Shown: positions 1 through 6,710, numbered from the stretch's first letter. The stretch is DNA of 13,138 nucleotides from Nanosynbacter sp. (GCA_015257705.1 JABZJR010000011.1:1-13138), one strand, 5' to 3'. Notes: generated by a model not told the origin, from the sequence alone. Translations and numbers: made by a program.

Positions 1-408
1 GGACAGTGCGGCGGTTTTATTAGGAATTAGGCGCAAACTAACGCCAGATTTTTTCAAGTTGTTTTTTAAGATAATTCCGATTTTTTGGACATTCCTCGGA
101 TCTGTTTTATTGCCATAAAAACTTATTCCAAGCGTTATTTTTTTCTGGCTATGTGAAAGTTTTTTCGTGTATTTTTCAACAATAATTTTTGACGCCTGGA
201 GTAGGGTATTGCGGTCTGATTTTTGCGATTTTATCTTCGTGGTAACTTGTCCACATTTAATCGTTCCGCCGAGATTGTCAATTGATAAATTGTCACAATT
301 AACCGTGGCGGCTTGGCTGGAGATTTTTTGGACATTTTTAGCACCGTAAACCGCCTCTAATTCAGCGATAGAGATTTCTGGTTGACGACCGAGAATAGCT
401 ATAAACAT
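1..408 (-). CDS. Trm11-like THUMP/SAM-dependent tRNA guanosine methyltransferase, N-terminal part (runs off left edge)
   Basis: An uninterrupted frame of 136 codons runs on the minus strand from ATG at 408-406 to base 1, so the C-terminal catalytic domain lies outside the window. The product begins MFIAILGRQPEISIAELEAV and later has ISFYG followed by a KSGVSLRLIPNKTAALS stretch. This matches my memory of the N-terminal region of Trm11/TrmG10-type enzymes, which methylate N2 of guanosine 10 in tRNA and are mainly archaeal and eukaryotic but also occur in Patescibacteria. The conserved methylase motif (N/D-PPY) would lie beyond base 1 and cannot be checked. The gene is divergent from the flippase-like gene, with only 37 bases between the two start codons. 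The start choice is supported by a perfect extended -10 box six bases upstream. The family call is by recognition; the exact substrate is inference. Confidence 0.72.
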   Translation of the reverse strand, partial: MFIAILGRQPEISIAELEAVYGAKNVQKISSQAATVNCDNLSIDNLGGTIKCGQVTTKIKSQKSDRNTLLQASKIIVEKYTKKLSHSQKKITLGISFYGNKTDPRNVQKIGIILKNNLKKSGVSLRLIPNKTAALS

Positions 409-423
409 GTCGTAATTATAACA
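409..423 (-). promoter_or_regulatory. Extended -10 promoter of the Trm11-like gene, leaderless
   Basis: Read on the minus strand, TGTTATAAT (423-415) is followed by six bases (TACGAC) and then ATG. The -10 hexamer is 420-415. No good -35 is seen at 443-438. Transcription should start at or next to the start codon. Confidence 0.7.
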
Positions 424-430
424 TTTATCG

Positions 431-446
431 TGGTATAATGAAGGTT
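431..446 (+). promoter_or_regulatory. Extended -10 promoter of the flippase-xseA-xseB unit, leaderless
   Basis: TGG followed by TATAAT at 434-439 lies seven bases before ATG 447. The box overlaps an earlier in-frame ATG at 438-440, which therefore is unlikely to be in the transcript. No convincing -35 is seen. Confidence 0.7.
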
Positions 447-1514
447 ATGTTACCGAAGGTGTTGCAATTGTTGAAATCGCCACGAGCCATTATGAGCGTT
501 TTGACGTTGGTGGTTTTGGCGATAATAATTTTTCTATCTCGGCATGAGCTCGTGAAGGCGTGGAATCTGTTTTTGCATGCGGATTTATGGCTATTGTTCT
601 TGCTATTACCATTTCAGATTATCGTGTACTTCGCTGGCGGCGAGATGATTTTTTCGTATCTGAGAGAGAAGAATCTGATTCATCATATTTCCAGGCTGGA
701 GCAGACGAGGATTGCGCTGGAGCTTAATTTGGTCAATCATATTTTTCCGTCGGGCGGAGTTAGTGGGATTTCGTATACGACGTGGCGAATGCATAAGCTT
801 GGCGTGAGCTCGGCACGTTCGACATTTGCGCAGGTGATTCGTTACGTTACGGGATTTTTGTCGCTTTTGGTTTTGTTGGTGATTGCTGTACTGGCGTTGG
901 CTATTGACGGTAAGGTTAATCGTTATATCGTTGCGGCGAGCTTCTTGCTGATTATCGTGGTTTTGGCGCTGACGTTTGGTCTGATTTTCGTGTTTTCGTC
1001 AAAGCGTCGTATGCAGATGACTGCCGCTAGATTGTCTAAATTCATCAATACATTGGTAAAAATTGCAACCTTAGGTAAGAAGCGACGAGTGATGAAGTCG
1101 AAGAAAGTCGAAGAGTTTTTTGTTGATATGCAGGACGATTTTCAAGATTTGTCCAATCATCCGAAGCTTCTGATAAAACCGATGATTTGGGGAACTGTCT
1201 ACACTGTTTTTGACGTGGCGATGTTTGCTGTGGCGTTTCTGTCGCTGGGTGTTTTTGTTAATCCGGCGATTCTGATGGTTGGATACGGCGTGGCGGGATT
1301 GGCAGCGATTGTCGTGTTTACACCTGGAGGGACGGGCGTTTATGAAACTATTATGATTATTTTCTTAAGCATGGCAGGCACTCCGCCGGATTTGGCGATT
1401 GCTGGAATAATTTTGACGCGAGCAATTTTACTTACTGGTACGATTATCTTTGGCTATATTCTCTATCAACACGCACTGATTAAATACGGCAAGCCAGATG
1501 ATTCCCAGATTTAG
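447..1514 (+). CDS. Lysylphosphatidylglycerol synthase TM-region / UPF0104 family integral membrane protein
   Basis: The product is a multi-pass membrane protein of 355 aa, with hydrophobic segments at about residues 16-32, 46-65, 137-155, 165-183, 250-268, 274-295 and 320-342. The family motifs FPSGGVSG (about 100-107) and TPGGTGVYE (about 292-300) identify the LPG_synthase_TM/UPF0104 fold, the flippase half of MprF-type proteins. The cytosolic lysyl-transfer domain of full MprF is absent, so it is not expected to make lysyl-phosphatidylglycerol itself; lipid transport is an inference from the family. An in-frame ATG at 438 would add three residues but lies inside the -10 box, so 447 is preferred. 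The C-terminal 17 bases overlap xseA, so the two are probably co-transcribed and translationally coupled. Confidence 0.85.
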   Translation: MLPKVLQLLKSPRAIMSVLTLVVLAIIIFLSRHELVKAWNLFLHADLWLLFLLLPFQIIVYFAGGEMIFSYLREKNLIHHISRLEQTRIALELNLVNHIFPSGGVSGISYTTWRMHKLGVSSARSTFAQVIRYVTGFLSLLVLLVIAVLALAIDGKVNRYIVAASFLLIIVVLALTFGLIFVFSSKRRMQMTAARLSKFINTLVKIATLGKKRRVMKSKKVEEFFVDMQDDFQDLSNHPKLLIKPMIWGTVYTVFDVAMFAVAFLSLGVFVNPAILMVGYGVAGLAAIVVFTPGGTGVYETIMIIFLSMAGTPPDLAIAGIILTRAILLTGTIIFGYILYQHALIKYGKPDDSQI

Positions 1515-2598
1515 CGTTAGCAATTTCATAGCAGTTGTCAATCAAACTTTTGACGTGGCTTTTGCTGGAATGGTTGAAGTTGAGGGCGAGGTTTCCAGCT
1601 TCAAGTCTTATCCTCCGAAATACGCTTTTTTCGATCTGAAGGATGACGACGGGCTGGTTCGGTGTTTTGTTGGTTTTAGCAATTTACGCACGCCAATTGA
1701 AGATGGAATGAAAGTTGTCGTTCGGGCAATGCCGGTACTTAGGGATAATGGCGCCTTTAGTATGAACGTTCAAGAGATTCGCCCATTAGGCAAGGGAAGT
1801 TTGAAGCGAAGTTTTGAGCTTTTGAAGCAAAAATTGACAGTCGAGGGTTTGTTCAATTCTGAAAGAAAGCGTCCATTACCGCAATATCCTCATAGGGTGG
1901 CTGTTATTTCCAGTACAAAAGCGGCGGGATATGCTGACTTTATGAAGATTTCCGGTGAGCGTTGGGGTGGTGTGAAATTCGTAGTCGCCGATGTTAATGT
2001 ACAGGGTGTGAATGCTGCAGATCAAGCTGTGCGAGCAATATCATATTTTAATCAAATGTCAGAATCTCCAGATGTGATTGTTTTGATTCGTGGCGGTGGC
2101 AGTGCGGAAGATTTGGCGAGTTTTAACGATGAAAAACTAGTACGGGCGGTGGCGAGTAGTCGCATTCCGACAATGACTGGAATTGGTCATGAAATTGATG
2201 AGAGCTTATGTGATTTGGCATCGGACGTTCGCGCAGCCACGCCGAGTAACGCCGCGCAATTGCTGTTTCCTGACAAGCGAGAAGTGATTCGGCATTTGCA
2301 TTACAGGCTAATTGACGCGAAAGATTCAATTTGTAGAGCTATCGAAGAGCGGTCGCTTAATGCAACAATGTTGCAAAAAGAAGCGCTAAAACAGTGGTCG
2401 AATCACGTGGATGCGACTTTAAATGCAACATTGTCGCAACAAAGAGTCATCACTGAGTATGATCCGGAAATGGCGCTGCGTCGTGGTTATGCGATGATCA
2501 AGGGTGATTTACAGATTGGTAATATTGTAGAGATTACAGCAAAAGATATAATTATGAAAGCGAGGATTGAGAATAGTGAACAACGATATGACAATTGA
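1498..2598 (+). CDS. xseA: Exodeoxyribonuclease VII large subunit
   Basis: XseA is the catalytic subunit of exonuclease VII, which degrades single-stranded DNA in both directions and is completed by several copies of XseB. The 366-aa product has an N-terminal OB-fold ssDNA-binding domain (about 1-100), then the exonuclease core: SSTKAAGYADF (139-149), RGGGSAEDL (198-206) and GHEIDESLCDLASDVRAATPS (230-250). The C-terminal LRRGYAMI segment typical of the family is also present. It is about 90 residues shorter than the E. coli protein; the loss appears to be in the helical region before the C-terminus rather than in the catalytic core. It starts inside the flippase gene (17-nt overlap) with no clear Shine-Dalgarno sequence, which suggests translational coupling. 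xseB follows with a 23-nt overlap. Confidence 0.95.
   Translation: MIPRFSVSNFIAVVNQTFDVAFAGMVEVEGEVSSFKSYPPKYAFFDLKDDDGLVRCFVGFSNLRTPIEDGMKVVVRAMPVLRDNGAFSMNVQEIRPLGKGSLKRSFELLKQKLTVEGLFNSERKRPLPQYPHRVAVISSTKAAGYADFMKISGERWGGVKFVVADVNVQGVNAADQAVRAISYFNQMSESPDVIVLIRGGGSAEDLASFNDEKLVRAVASSRIPTMTGIGHEIDESLCDLASDVRAATPSNAAQLLFPDKREVIRHLHYRLIDAKDSICRAIEERSLNATMLQKEALKQWSNHVDATLNATLSQQRVITEYDPEMALRRGYAMIKGDLQIGNIVEITAKDIIMKARIENSEQRYDN
2562..2566 (+). promoter_or_regulatory. Shine-Dalgarno sequence deciding the xseB GTG start
   Basis: GAGGA lies nine bases before GTG 2576 inside the xseA coding region. It is one of the few ribosome binding sites in the window, and it belongs to an operon-internal gene. 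Confidence 0.55.
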
Positions 2599-2776
2599 GC
2601 AAATGATGGCTGAATTGAACGAGCAAATCGCGTGGTTCCAAGGCGATGATTTTAATCTGGACGAGGCGAAGCAGAAGTTTATTGAAGCGAGAGAATTATC
2701 AAAAAAAATTACTGCCACGCTGGAAGATATGCGACATGATATCGAGGTTCTTAGCGAGGATTTTAACGCTGAGTAG
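2576..2776 (+). CDS. xseB: Exodeoxyribonuclease VII small subunit
   Basis: This is a 66-aa mostly helical protein with the XseB pattern: an N-terminal helix (IEQMMAELNEQIAWFQG), the DDFNLDEAKQKFIEARELSKKI segment and a second helix ending in a short acidic tail. XseB subunits pack around the XseA C-terminus to form exonuclease VII. Three start codons are possible: TTG 2567, GTG 2576 and ATG 2588. GTG 2576 is chosen because GAGGA at 2562-2566 sits nine bases upstream, whereas that sequence would touch the TTG. The gene overlaps the end of xseA by 23 bases, as expected for a coupled pair whose products form one complex. The stop is immediately followed by the promoter of the next gene. Confidence 0.9.
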   Translation: MNNDMTIEQMMAELNEQIAWFQGDDFNLDEAKQKFIEARELSKKITATLEDMRHDIEVLSEDFNAE

Positions 2777-2780
2777 GATC

Positions 2781-2809
2781 TTTACATCAATTAAAGCATA
2801 AGCTATACT
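2781..2809 (+). promoter_or_regulatory. Promoter of the membrane-anchored unknown gene, leaderless
   Basis: A -35 TTTACA (2781-2786), a 17-base spacer and a -10 TATACT (2804-2809) form a near-consensus promoter. Seven bases separate the -10 from ATG 2817, so the transcript should start at the start codon. Confidence 0.8.
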
Positions 2810-2816
2810 TTACAAT

Positions 2817-3476
2817 ATGATAACGAGATATAAGAGTGAGCGTGGCTCAGTTAATGGCTGGATGGTCGGCACAATCGGCTGTCTGATATTGTTTTTGATT
2901 GCTGGATCTTTGGCAATTTGGGCATATATGCAATACTCCCGAGAAAAAAGCGATGTTGATAGTAAAGTTGCGATTAAAGTTGCTGAGGGCAAGAGTGAAC
3001 AAGCCGAATCAGACCAGAAGAAATTTTCTGAAGAAGCAAAAAACCCGCGTATTGAATTTGTTGGTCCTGCTGAATACGGTCGAGTATCGTTCATGTATAC
3101 AAAAACTTGGAGTGCATATGTAGCGAATGACGGCAGCGACAGAGGTGACTACAAGGCCTATCTCCACCCTGTTTCAGTTCCTTCGACAACTAATAAAAAT
3201 AGTCGGTTTGCGCTGAGGCTGGAGATTATCAATAAGAATATGGATACGGTACTGAATGATTATCAATCACGACTAAAGAAGGGTGAGTTGACCTCAAGTA
3301 GCACTGAGTTTAACGGAATTTCAGCGACTCGAATTGACGGTACGTTTGAGAAAGAATTGCGAGGCTCTGTGGTTTTGATGAAAGTTCGCGATAAAACTAT
3401 TCGTTTTTCAACCGACGCGGATACGTTTAAGCCAGATTTCCAGACTATATTGAGCACTGTAAAAATCTCTGAATAG
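2817..3476 (+). CDS. Unknown single-pass membrane-anchored protein with an extracytoplasmic domain
   Basis: I do not recognise a named family with confidence. The 219-aa product has a short basic N-terminus, one strongly hydrophobic segment (about 17-40, GTIGCLILFLIAGSLAIWAY), a charged helical linker (about 41-77) and a C-terminal globular domain (about 78-219). That domain begins with GRVSFMYTKTWSAYV and ends with DKTIRFSTDADTFKPDFQTILSTVKI. Aromatic 'FxYPxxW'-like starts and a final 'FxxILxTxKF'-like strand recall PsbP/Mog1-like folds found in many small bacterial surface proteins, but this is only a resemblance. The topology is inferred: cytoplasmic N-terminus, domain outside. It has its own promoter, is followed after 35 bases by a separately promoted kinase gene, and is probably monocistronic. 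Confidence 0.75.
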   Translation: MITRYKSERGSVNGWMVGTIGCLILFLIAGSLAIWAYMQYSREKSDVDSKVAIKVAEGKSEQAESDQKKFSEEAKNPRIEFVGPAEYGRVSFMYTKTWSAYVANDGSDRGDYKAYLHPVSVPSTTNKNSRFALRLEIINKNMDTVLNDYQSRLKKGELTSSSTEFNGISATRIDGTFEKELRGSVVLMKVRDKTIRFSTDADTFKPDFQTILSTVKISE

Positions 3477-3494
3477 AAAAACCCGTCACATATT

Positions 3495-3503
3495 TGCTAT
3501 ACT
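3495..3503 (+). promoter_or_regulatory. Extended -10 promoter of the kinase-regulator-recO unit, leaderless
   Basis: TGC followed by TATACT (3498-3503) lies eight bases before ATG 3512. No -35 of quality is seen at the expected place. The 14-base core TTGCTATACTAGAA (3494-3507) recurs exactly at 13036-13049. Confidence 0.7.
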
Positions 3504-3511
3504 AGAATTGT

Positions 3512-4228
3512 ATGGCAGGTAAAGAGTGGAGTGATGCTGATTTTGGGGGATTGCCGAGCGTTTTGGTGGCGGCACACGAGCTGAAAACGCCGCTGGCTTT
3601 GATTAGGCAATTGGCGCTACTGTTGGACGACGATTTAACCAGTTCTGCCGATAAAACTCAGATCCAGCAACGAATTATTCGGACTTCTGAGCAGGCGTTG
3701 CAGCTTACGATCGATTTGGCAAATTCAGCTAATTTAACGCCGTCGTTATTTCCGCTTGAACCGGTCAATCCGTTGGCTTTATGTCAGCAAGTAGCGATGG
3801 AAACAAAGTTCAACGCAATACTTTATGGGCGAAAAGTTAGCTGGCCTAAGAGTGGCAGAAATAGTCAATTGATATTAGCGAATCGAACACTTTTAGGGCG
3901 AATTTTAGCGAATTTTTTGAATAACGCGCTGGCGTATACGGAGGACGGATCGGAGATTAAGGTTTCGGTTAAGGCGACAAAAGATGCCGTGAGAATGAGC
4001 GTGCGGGATTTTGGGCCGATGATGAGCTTGAAGGAATATCGGCTTTTGCTTGATGAAATGGAAACGCGAAAAACCGTGCGAACAAGGCCAGAAAGCAGCG
4101 GACTGGGGATTTACGTGGCGAATCAATTTGCACGGGCGATGAATGGGCGAATTGGTCTGATTCGTCATCGCGATGGATTGACTTTTTATGTAGAAATGCC
4201 AATTAGTCGGCAGCTGAGCTTGATATGA
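3512..4228 (+). CDS. Cytoplasmic sensor-less histidine kinase (HisKA + HATPase_c)
   Basis: The 238-aa product is a bare kinase core. A HisKA helix carries the H-box AAHELKTPLAL with the phosphoacceptor His22. The HATPase_c domain has an N-box (ILANFLNNALAYT, Asn138), a G1-like box (VRDFGPM, Asp166) and a G2 box (SSGLGIYVANQFA, 195-207). There is no transmembrane segment, PAS, GAF or HAMP domain, so it must act in the cytosol and sense through a partner or not at all. The second glycine of the usual DxGxG G1 motif is replaced by methionine (DFGPM), so ATP binding may be weakened. The stop overlaps the regulator start (ATGA at 4225-4228), which strongly suggests a cognate pair. The start is fixed by the -10 box eight bases upstream. 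Confidence 0.88.
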   Translation: MAGKEWSDADFGGLPSVLVAAHELKTPLALIRQLALLLDDDLTSSADKTQIQQRIIRTSEQALQLTIDLANSANLTPSLFPLEPVNPLALCQQVAMETKFNAILYGRKVSWPKSGRNSQLILANRTLLGRILANFLNNALAYTEDGSEIKVSVKATKDAVRMSVRDFGPMMSLKEYRLLLDEMETRKTVRTRPESSGLGIYVANQFARAMNGRIGLIRHRDGLTFYVEMPISRQLSLI

Positions 4229-4596
4229 AAAAACTGTTAATTGTTGAAGACGATAAGAATTGGGCGGATATTCTGGGCAAGTTTGCCGCGGATGTTGGCG
4301 CGGAATATCGAGTGGCGGTTTCTGGTGGTCAGGCGATTGAGATTATTGACGATTGGCAACCTGACGCTTTAATTTTGGATATGTTGTTGGCTGGCGAAAC
4401 GGCGATTGCTCTGTTGAATGAGCTGCGATCGTACGCGGATTTGGCGAGTTTGCCGATTGTGGTTTGTACGAATATCGACGTTAAAATGGACGATTTGCGT
4501 CCGCTTGGCGTGAAGGCGATTTTGAATAAAACATCGATGCGTCCGAATGAGGCGCGGGCGATTTTTCGCGAGGTTCTAAATGACGGGGCAGAGTGA
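4225..4596 (+). CDS. Stand-alone response regulator receiver domain
   Basis: The 123-aa product is a single REC domain with no output domain. It has the acidic pocket Asp9/Asp10 (LIVEDD), phosphoacceptor Asp52 (ALILDML), the switch Thr82 (VVCTN) and the conserved Lys102 (ILNKTS). All key residues for phosphotransfer are present. Without a DNA-binding domain it must signal by protein contact, like CheY or a phosphorelay intermediate. It starts within the kinase stop codon and ends inside recO (17-nt overlap), so the three genes form one translationally coupled unit. The kinase is its obvious phosphodonor by position; this partnership is inference. Confidence 0.9.
   Translation: MKKLLIVEDDKNWADILGKFAADVGAEYRVAVSGGQAIEIIDDWQPDALILDMLLAGETAIALLNELRSYADLASLPIVVCTNIDVKMDDLRPLGVKAILNKTSMRPNEARAIFREVLNDGAE
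4570..4573 (+). promoter_or_regulatory. Shine-Dalgarno sequence for recO
   Basis: GAGG lies six bases before ATG 4580, inside the response-regulator gene. It supports the recO start and shows that internal genes use this signal while leaderless ones do not. Confidence 0.55.
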
Positions 4597-5260
4597 ACGA
4601 GTAAAGGCAATTGTTCTGAGGCGAACAAATTACGCCGAAGCTGACCGAGTTTTGCAATTATTAACGCCAAAAGGTCGACGTAGTGTGATTGCCAAAGGTG
4701 TGCGACGCGAGCGCAGTAAATTGGCGGGCGGAATCGAACTATTCGCGATTTGCGACGTGGTTATTCGTTCTGGTCGGGGCGATTTGGGGCTGTTAACTTC
4801 CGCTCGATTGTCGGCTTTTTATCGGCATATTTTGGAAGATTACGATCGGATGCAGTTTGCGTATTCGGTGATGAAACTGGTTTCTGGGGCGAGTGAAAAT
4901 ATTGACGAACCAGAGTGGTATTATGTGCTGAGTCAAGTTTTGGAGCAATTGAATAATCCTGCAATAAACCAAAAATTGATTGAAACGTGGTTTTATTTGC
5001 AGTACGCGAGTTTGCTGGGTGATGAATTGAATCTTCGTACGGATGTGACGACAGCGCCGTTGCTCCCTGACAAAAAATATATGTACGATAGCGCAGAAAA
5101 AGGCTTGAGGTTGGCAGAGCAGGGCGATTTGGGTGCAGACGCTATCAAATTGTTAAGGTTAATCCAGGCCAAGCCTCTGGCAAACGTGGCGCAAATTGGC
5201 GGAATAACTGAGGTTATAAATGACTGTTGGCTGACCGCCAGACAGCACGCCGCGGTGTAA
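4580..5260 (+). CDS. recO: DNA repair protein RecO
   Basis: RecO anneals single strands and, with RecR, loads RecA onto SSB-coated DNA in the RecFOR recombination pathway. The 226-aa product has a clear N-terminal OB fold (about 1-80) with the family signature KAIVLRRTNYAEADRVLQLL, IAKGVRRERSKLAGGIELF and SGRGDLGLLTSA. A helical C-terminal domain (about 81-226) follows. The four cysteines that bind zinc in many RecO proteins are missing: around residues 150-180, where they would be expected, the sequence is LRTDVTTAPLLPDKKYMYDS. The gene overlaps the response regulator by 17 bases and has a Shine-Dalgarno sequence six bases upstream. It appears to be under the kinase-regulator promoter, an unusual position for recO. 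Confidence 0.93.
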   Translation: MTGQSERVKAIVLRRTNYAEADRVLQLLTPKGRRSVIAKGVRRERSKLAGGIELFAICDVVIRSGRGDLGLLTSARLSAFYRHILEDYDRMQFAYSVMKLVSGASENIDEPEWYYVLSQVLEQLNNPAINQKLIETWFYLQYASLLGDELNLRTDVTTAPLLPDKKYMYDSAEKGLRLAEQGDLGADAIKLLRLIQAKPLANVAQIGGITEVINDCWLTARQHAAV

Positions 5261-5274
5261 AATTGCTCGTAAAA

Positions 5275-5283
5275 TGGTATAAT
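5275..5283 (+). promoter_or_regulatory. Extended -10 promoter of glyS
   Basis: TGG followed by TATAAT (5278-5283) lies 52 bases before the glyS start, so glyS should have a leader of about 45 nt. This is the only promoter in the window clearly separated from its gene. No good -35 is seen. Confidence 0.65.
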
Positions 5284-5335
5284 TTAGGAAATAATGTGAA
5301 TCGCCATGTTGCCAACATGGAGAAAGGTTTTTTCA
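5284..5335 (+). promoter_or_regulatory. glyS 5' leader: start-stop pair, small hairpin and Shine-Dalgarno
   Basis: The leader contains ATGTGA (5294-5299), a start codon followed directly by a stop, a few bases after the predicted transcription start. It also has an inverted repeat CCATGTT (5304-5310) / AACATGG (5314-5320) with a three-base loop. The ribosome binding region GGAGAAAGG (5319-5327) follows, its first two G's being part of the hairpin stem, and ATG 5336 comes eight bases later. The layout suggests that initiation could be controlled. It does not match a T-box, which is much longer. Confidence 0.45.
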
Positions 5336-6679
5336 ATGAGTCAAGCAAAAATGGAAGATATTATTAGCCTGTGTAAGCGTCGCGGTTTTATTTATCAGGG
5401 TTCGGATGTTTATGGCGGTTTGTCTGGAACGTGGGATTATGGCCCGCTTGGTGTTCAATTGAAACGCAACATTATGAATTTATGGTGGCGAATGTTTGTT
5501 GATGAGCGTGACGATATATATGGCGTCGATGCGGCGATTTTGATGAATCCGAAAGTTTGGAAGGCGAGTGGGCATGTGGATACGTTTGTCGATCCATTGT
5601 GTGAAGATACGGTTAATCATCGACGTTATCGTACGGATCATATACTTAAAGACAATGGGGTTGATGCGGATGGCTTGACGATGGAGCAAATGGATGAAGT
5701 GATTGCGGAAAAAGGAATTAAAAGTCCAGACGGAAATCCACTGAGTAAATCTCGCACGTTTAATATGATGTTTAAGACGAGCGTTGGCGCCACCGAAAGT
5801 GAAGACAGCGTTGCATATCTTCGTCCAGAAACAGCTCAGGGAATTTTTACCAATTTTAAGAACGTTGTTGATAGTTTTTATCCAGACTTGCCGTTTGGAA
5901 TTGCTCAGCAGGGCAAGGCGTTTCGCAATGAAATTGCGCCGCGAGATTTTGTTTTCCGTTCTCGGGAGTTTGAGCAAATGGAGATTGAGTATTTTGTCAA
6001 TCCAGAGAATTGGGAGGAAGCGTTTGATGAATTGCTGAAATCGACGCACGAGTTTTTGGAGGCGTTGGGATTAGACCCTGAAAATATTCACGAGCTGGAC
6101 GTTCCACCAGAGGACAGGGCACACTACAGTAAGAAAACGATTGACATTGAATACGATTTTCCAATTGGCAAAGAAGAGCTGATGGGGATTGCATATCGGA
6201 CCGATTTTGACTTGATGAATATTCAGCGCGTCAGCGGGAAAAGTATGGAATATACGATCAAGGGGACGAATGAAAAGTTTGTGCCGCACGTGATTGAGCC
6301 GAGTTTTGGCGTCGAGCGGGCGCTGATGGCGGTCTTGTCGAGTGCGTATCGTGAGGACGAGCAGAACGGCAGCAAGCGTGTTTATTTGGCACTTCCAGAA
6401 CATTTGGCGCCAGTTAAATTTGCCGTTTCACCGCTACTTAAGAATAAGCCAGAATTGGTGGAGAAGGCGCGTGAAATTTACGCTAACCTATCTAAGAAAA
6501 ATCCTGGACGCGTTATGTGGGATGACAATGGAAACATCGGTAAGCGTTATCGCCGTCAGGATGAAATTGGTACGCCGCACTGCGTAGTTGTTGATTTTCA
6601 GACGCTGGAAGATGACACCGTTACTGTTCGTGAGCGAGATACGACGGAGCAGAGGCGAGTGAAGGTTGAGGAGTTGTAG
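5336..6679 (+). CDS. glyS: Glycyl-tRNA synthetase, homodimeric class II type
   Basis: This enzyme charges tRNA-Gly with glycine. The 447-aa product is the single-chain (alpha2) form found in archaea, eukaryotes, mycoplasmas and actinobacteria, not the alpha2-beta2 GlyQ/GlyS form. It has the N-terminal FIYQGSDVYGGLSGTWDYGPLG motif (18-39), LRPETAQGIF (162-171), class II motif 2 GKAFRNEIAPRDFVFRSREF (193-212) with Arg197 and Glu199, motif 3 PSFGVERALMAVL (322-334) and a C-terminal anticodon-binding domain (about 348-447). An in-frame ATG at 5306 would add ten residues, but these fall in the hairpin and Shine-Dalgarno region, so ATG 5336 is chosen. It has its own promoter, although read-through from recO is possible because no terminator separates them. 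Confidence 0.97.
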   Translation: MSQAKMEDIISLCKRRGFIYQGSDVYGGLSGTWDYGPLGVQLKRNIMNLWWRMFVDERDDIYGVDAAILMNPKVWKASGHVDTFVDPLCEDTVNHRRYRTDHILKDNGVDADGLTMEQMDEVIAEKGIKSPDGNPLSKSRTFNMMFKTSVGATESEDSVAYLRPETAQGIFTNFKNVVDSFYPDLPFGIAQQGKAFRNEIAPRDFVFRSREFEQMEIEYFVNPENWEEAFDELLKSTHEFLEALGLDPENIHELDVPPEDRAHYSKKTIDIEYDFPIGKEELMGIAYRTDFDLMNIQRVSGKSMEYTIKGTNEKFVPHVIEPSFGVERALMAVLSSAYREDEQNGSKRVYLALPEHLAPVKFAVSPLLKNKPELVEKAREIYANLSKKNPGRVMWDDNGNIGKRYRRQDEIGTPHCVVVDFQTLEDDTVTVRERDTTEQRRVKVEEL

Positions 6680-6710
6680 ATATTGGACGTGAAAAAAGCA
6701 AATTGGTTTT

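Noticed and set aside
167..349. Plus-strand open frame of 60 codons at the left end
   Set aside because: It is antisense to a 136-codon open frame with clear family resemblance and a promoter; it has no supporting signal of its own.
438..440. ATG 438 as start of the flippase-like gene
   Set aside because: It lies within the TATAAT box (434-439), so it should be upstream of the transcript; ATG 447 is seven bases downstream of the box.
5306..5335. Longer glyS starting at ATG 5306
   Set aside because: The extra ten codons coincide with the hairpin and Shine-Dalgarno region, and ATG 5336 gives the usual N-terminus.
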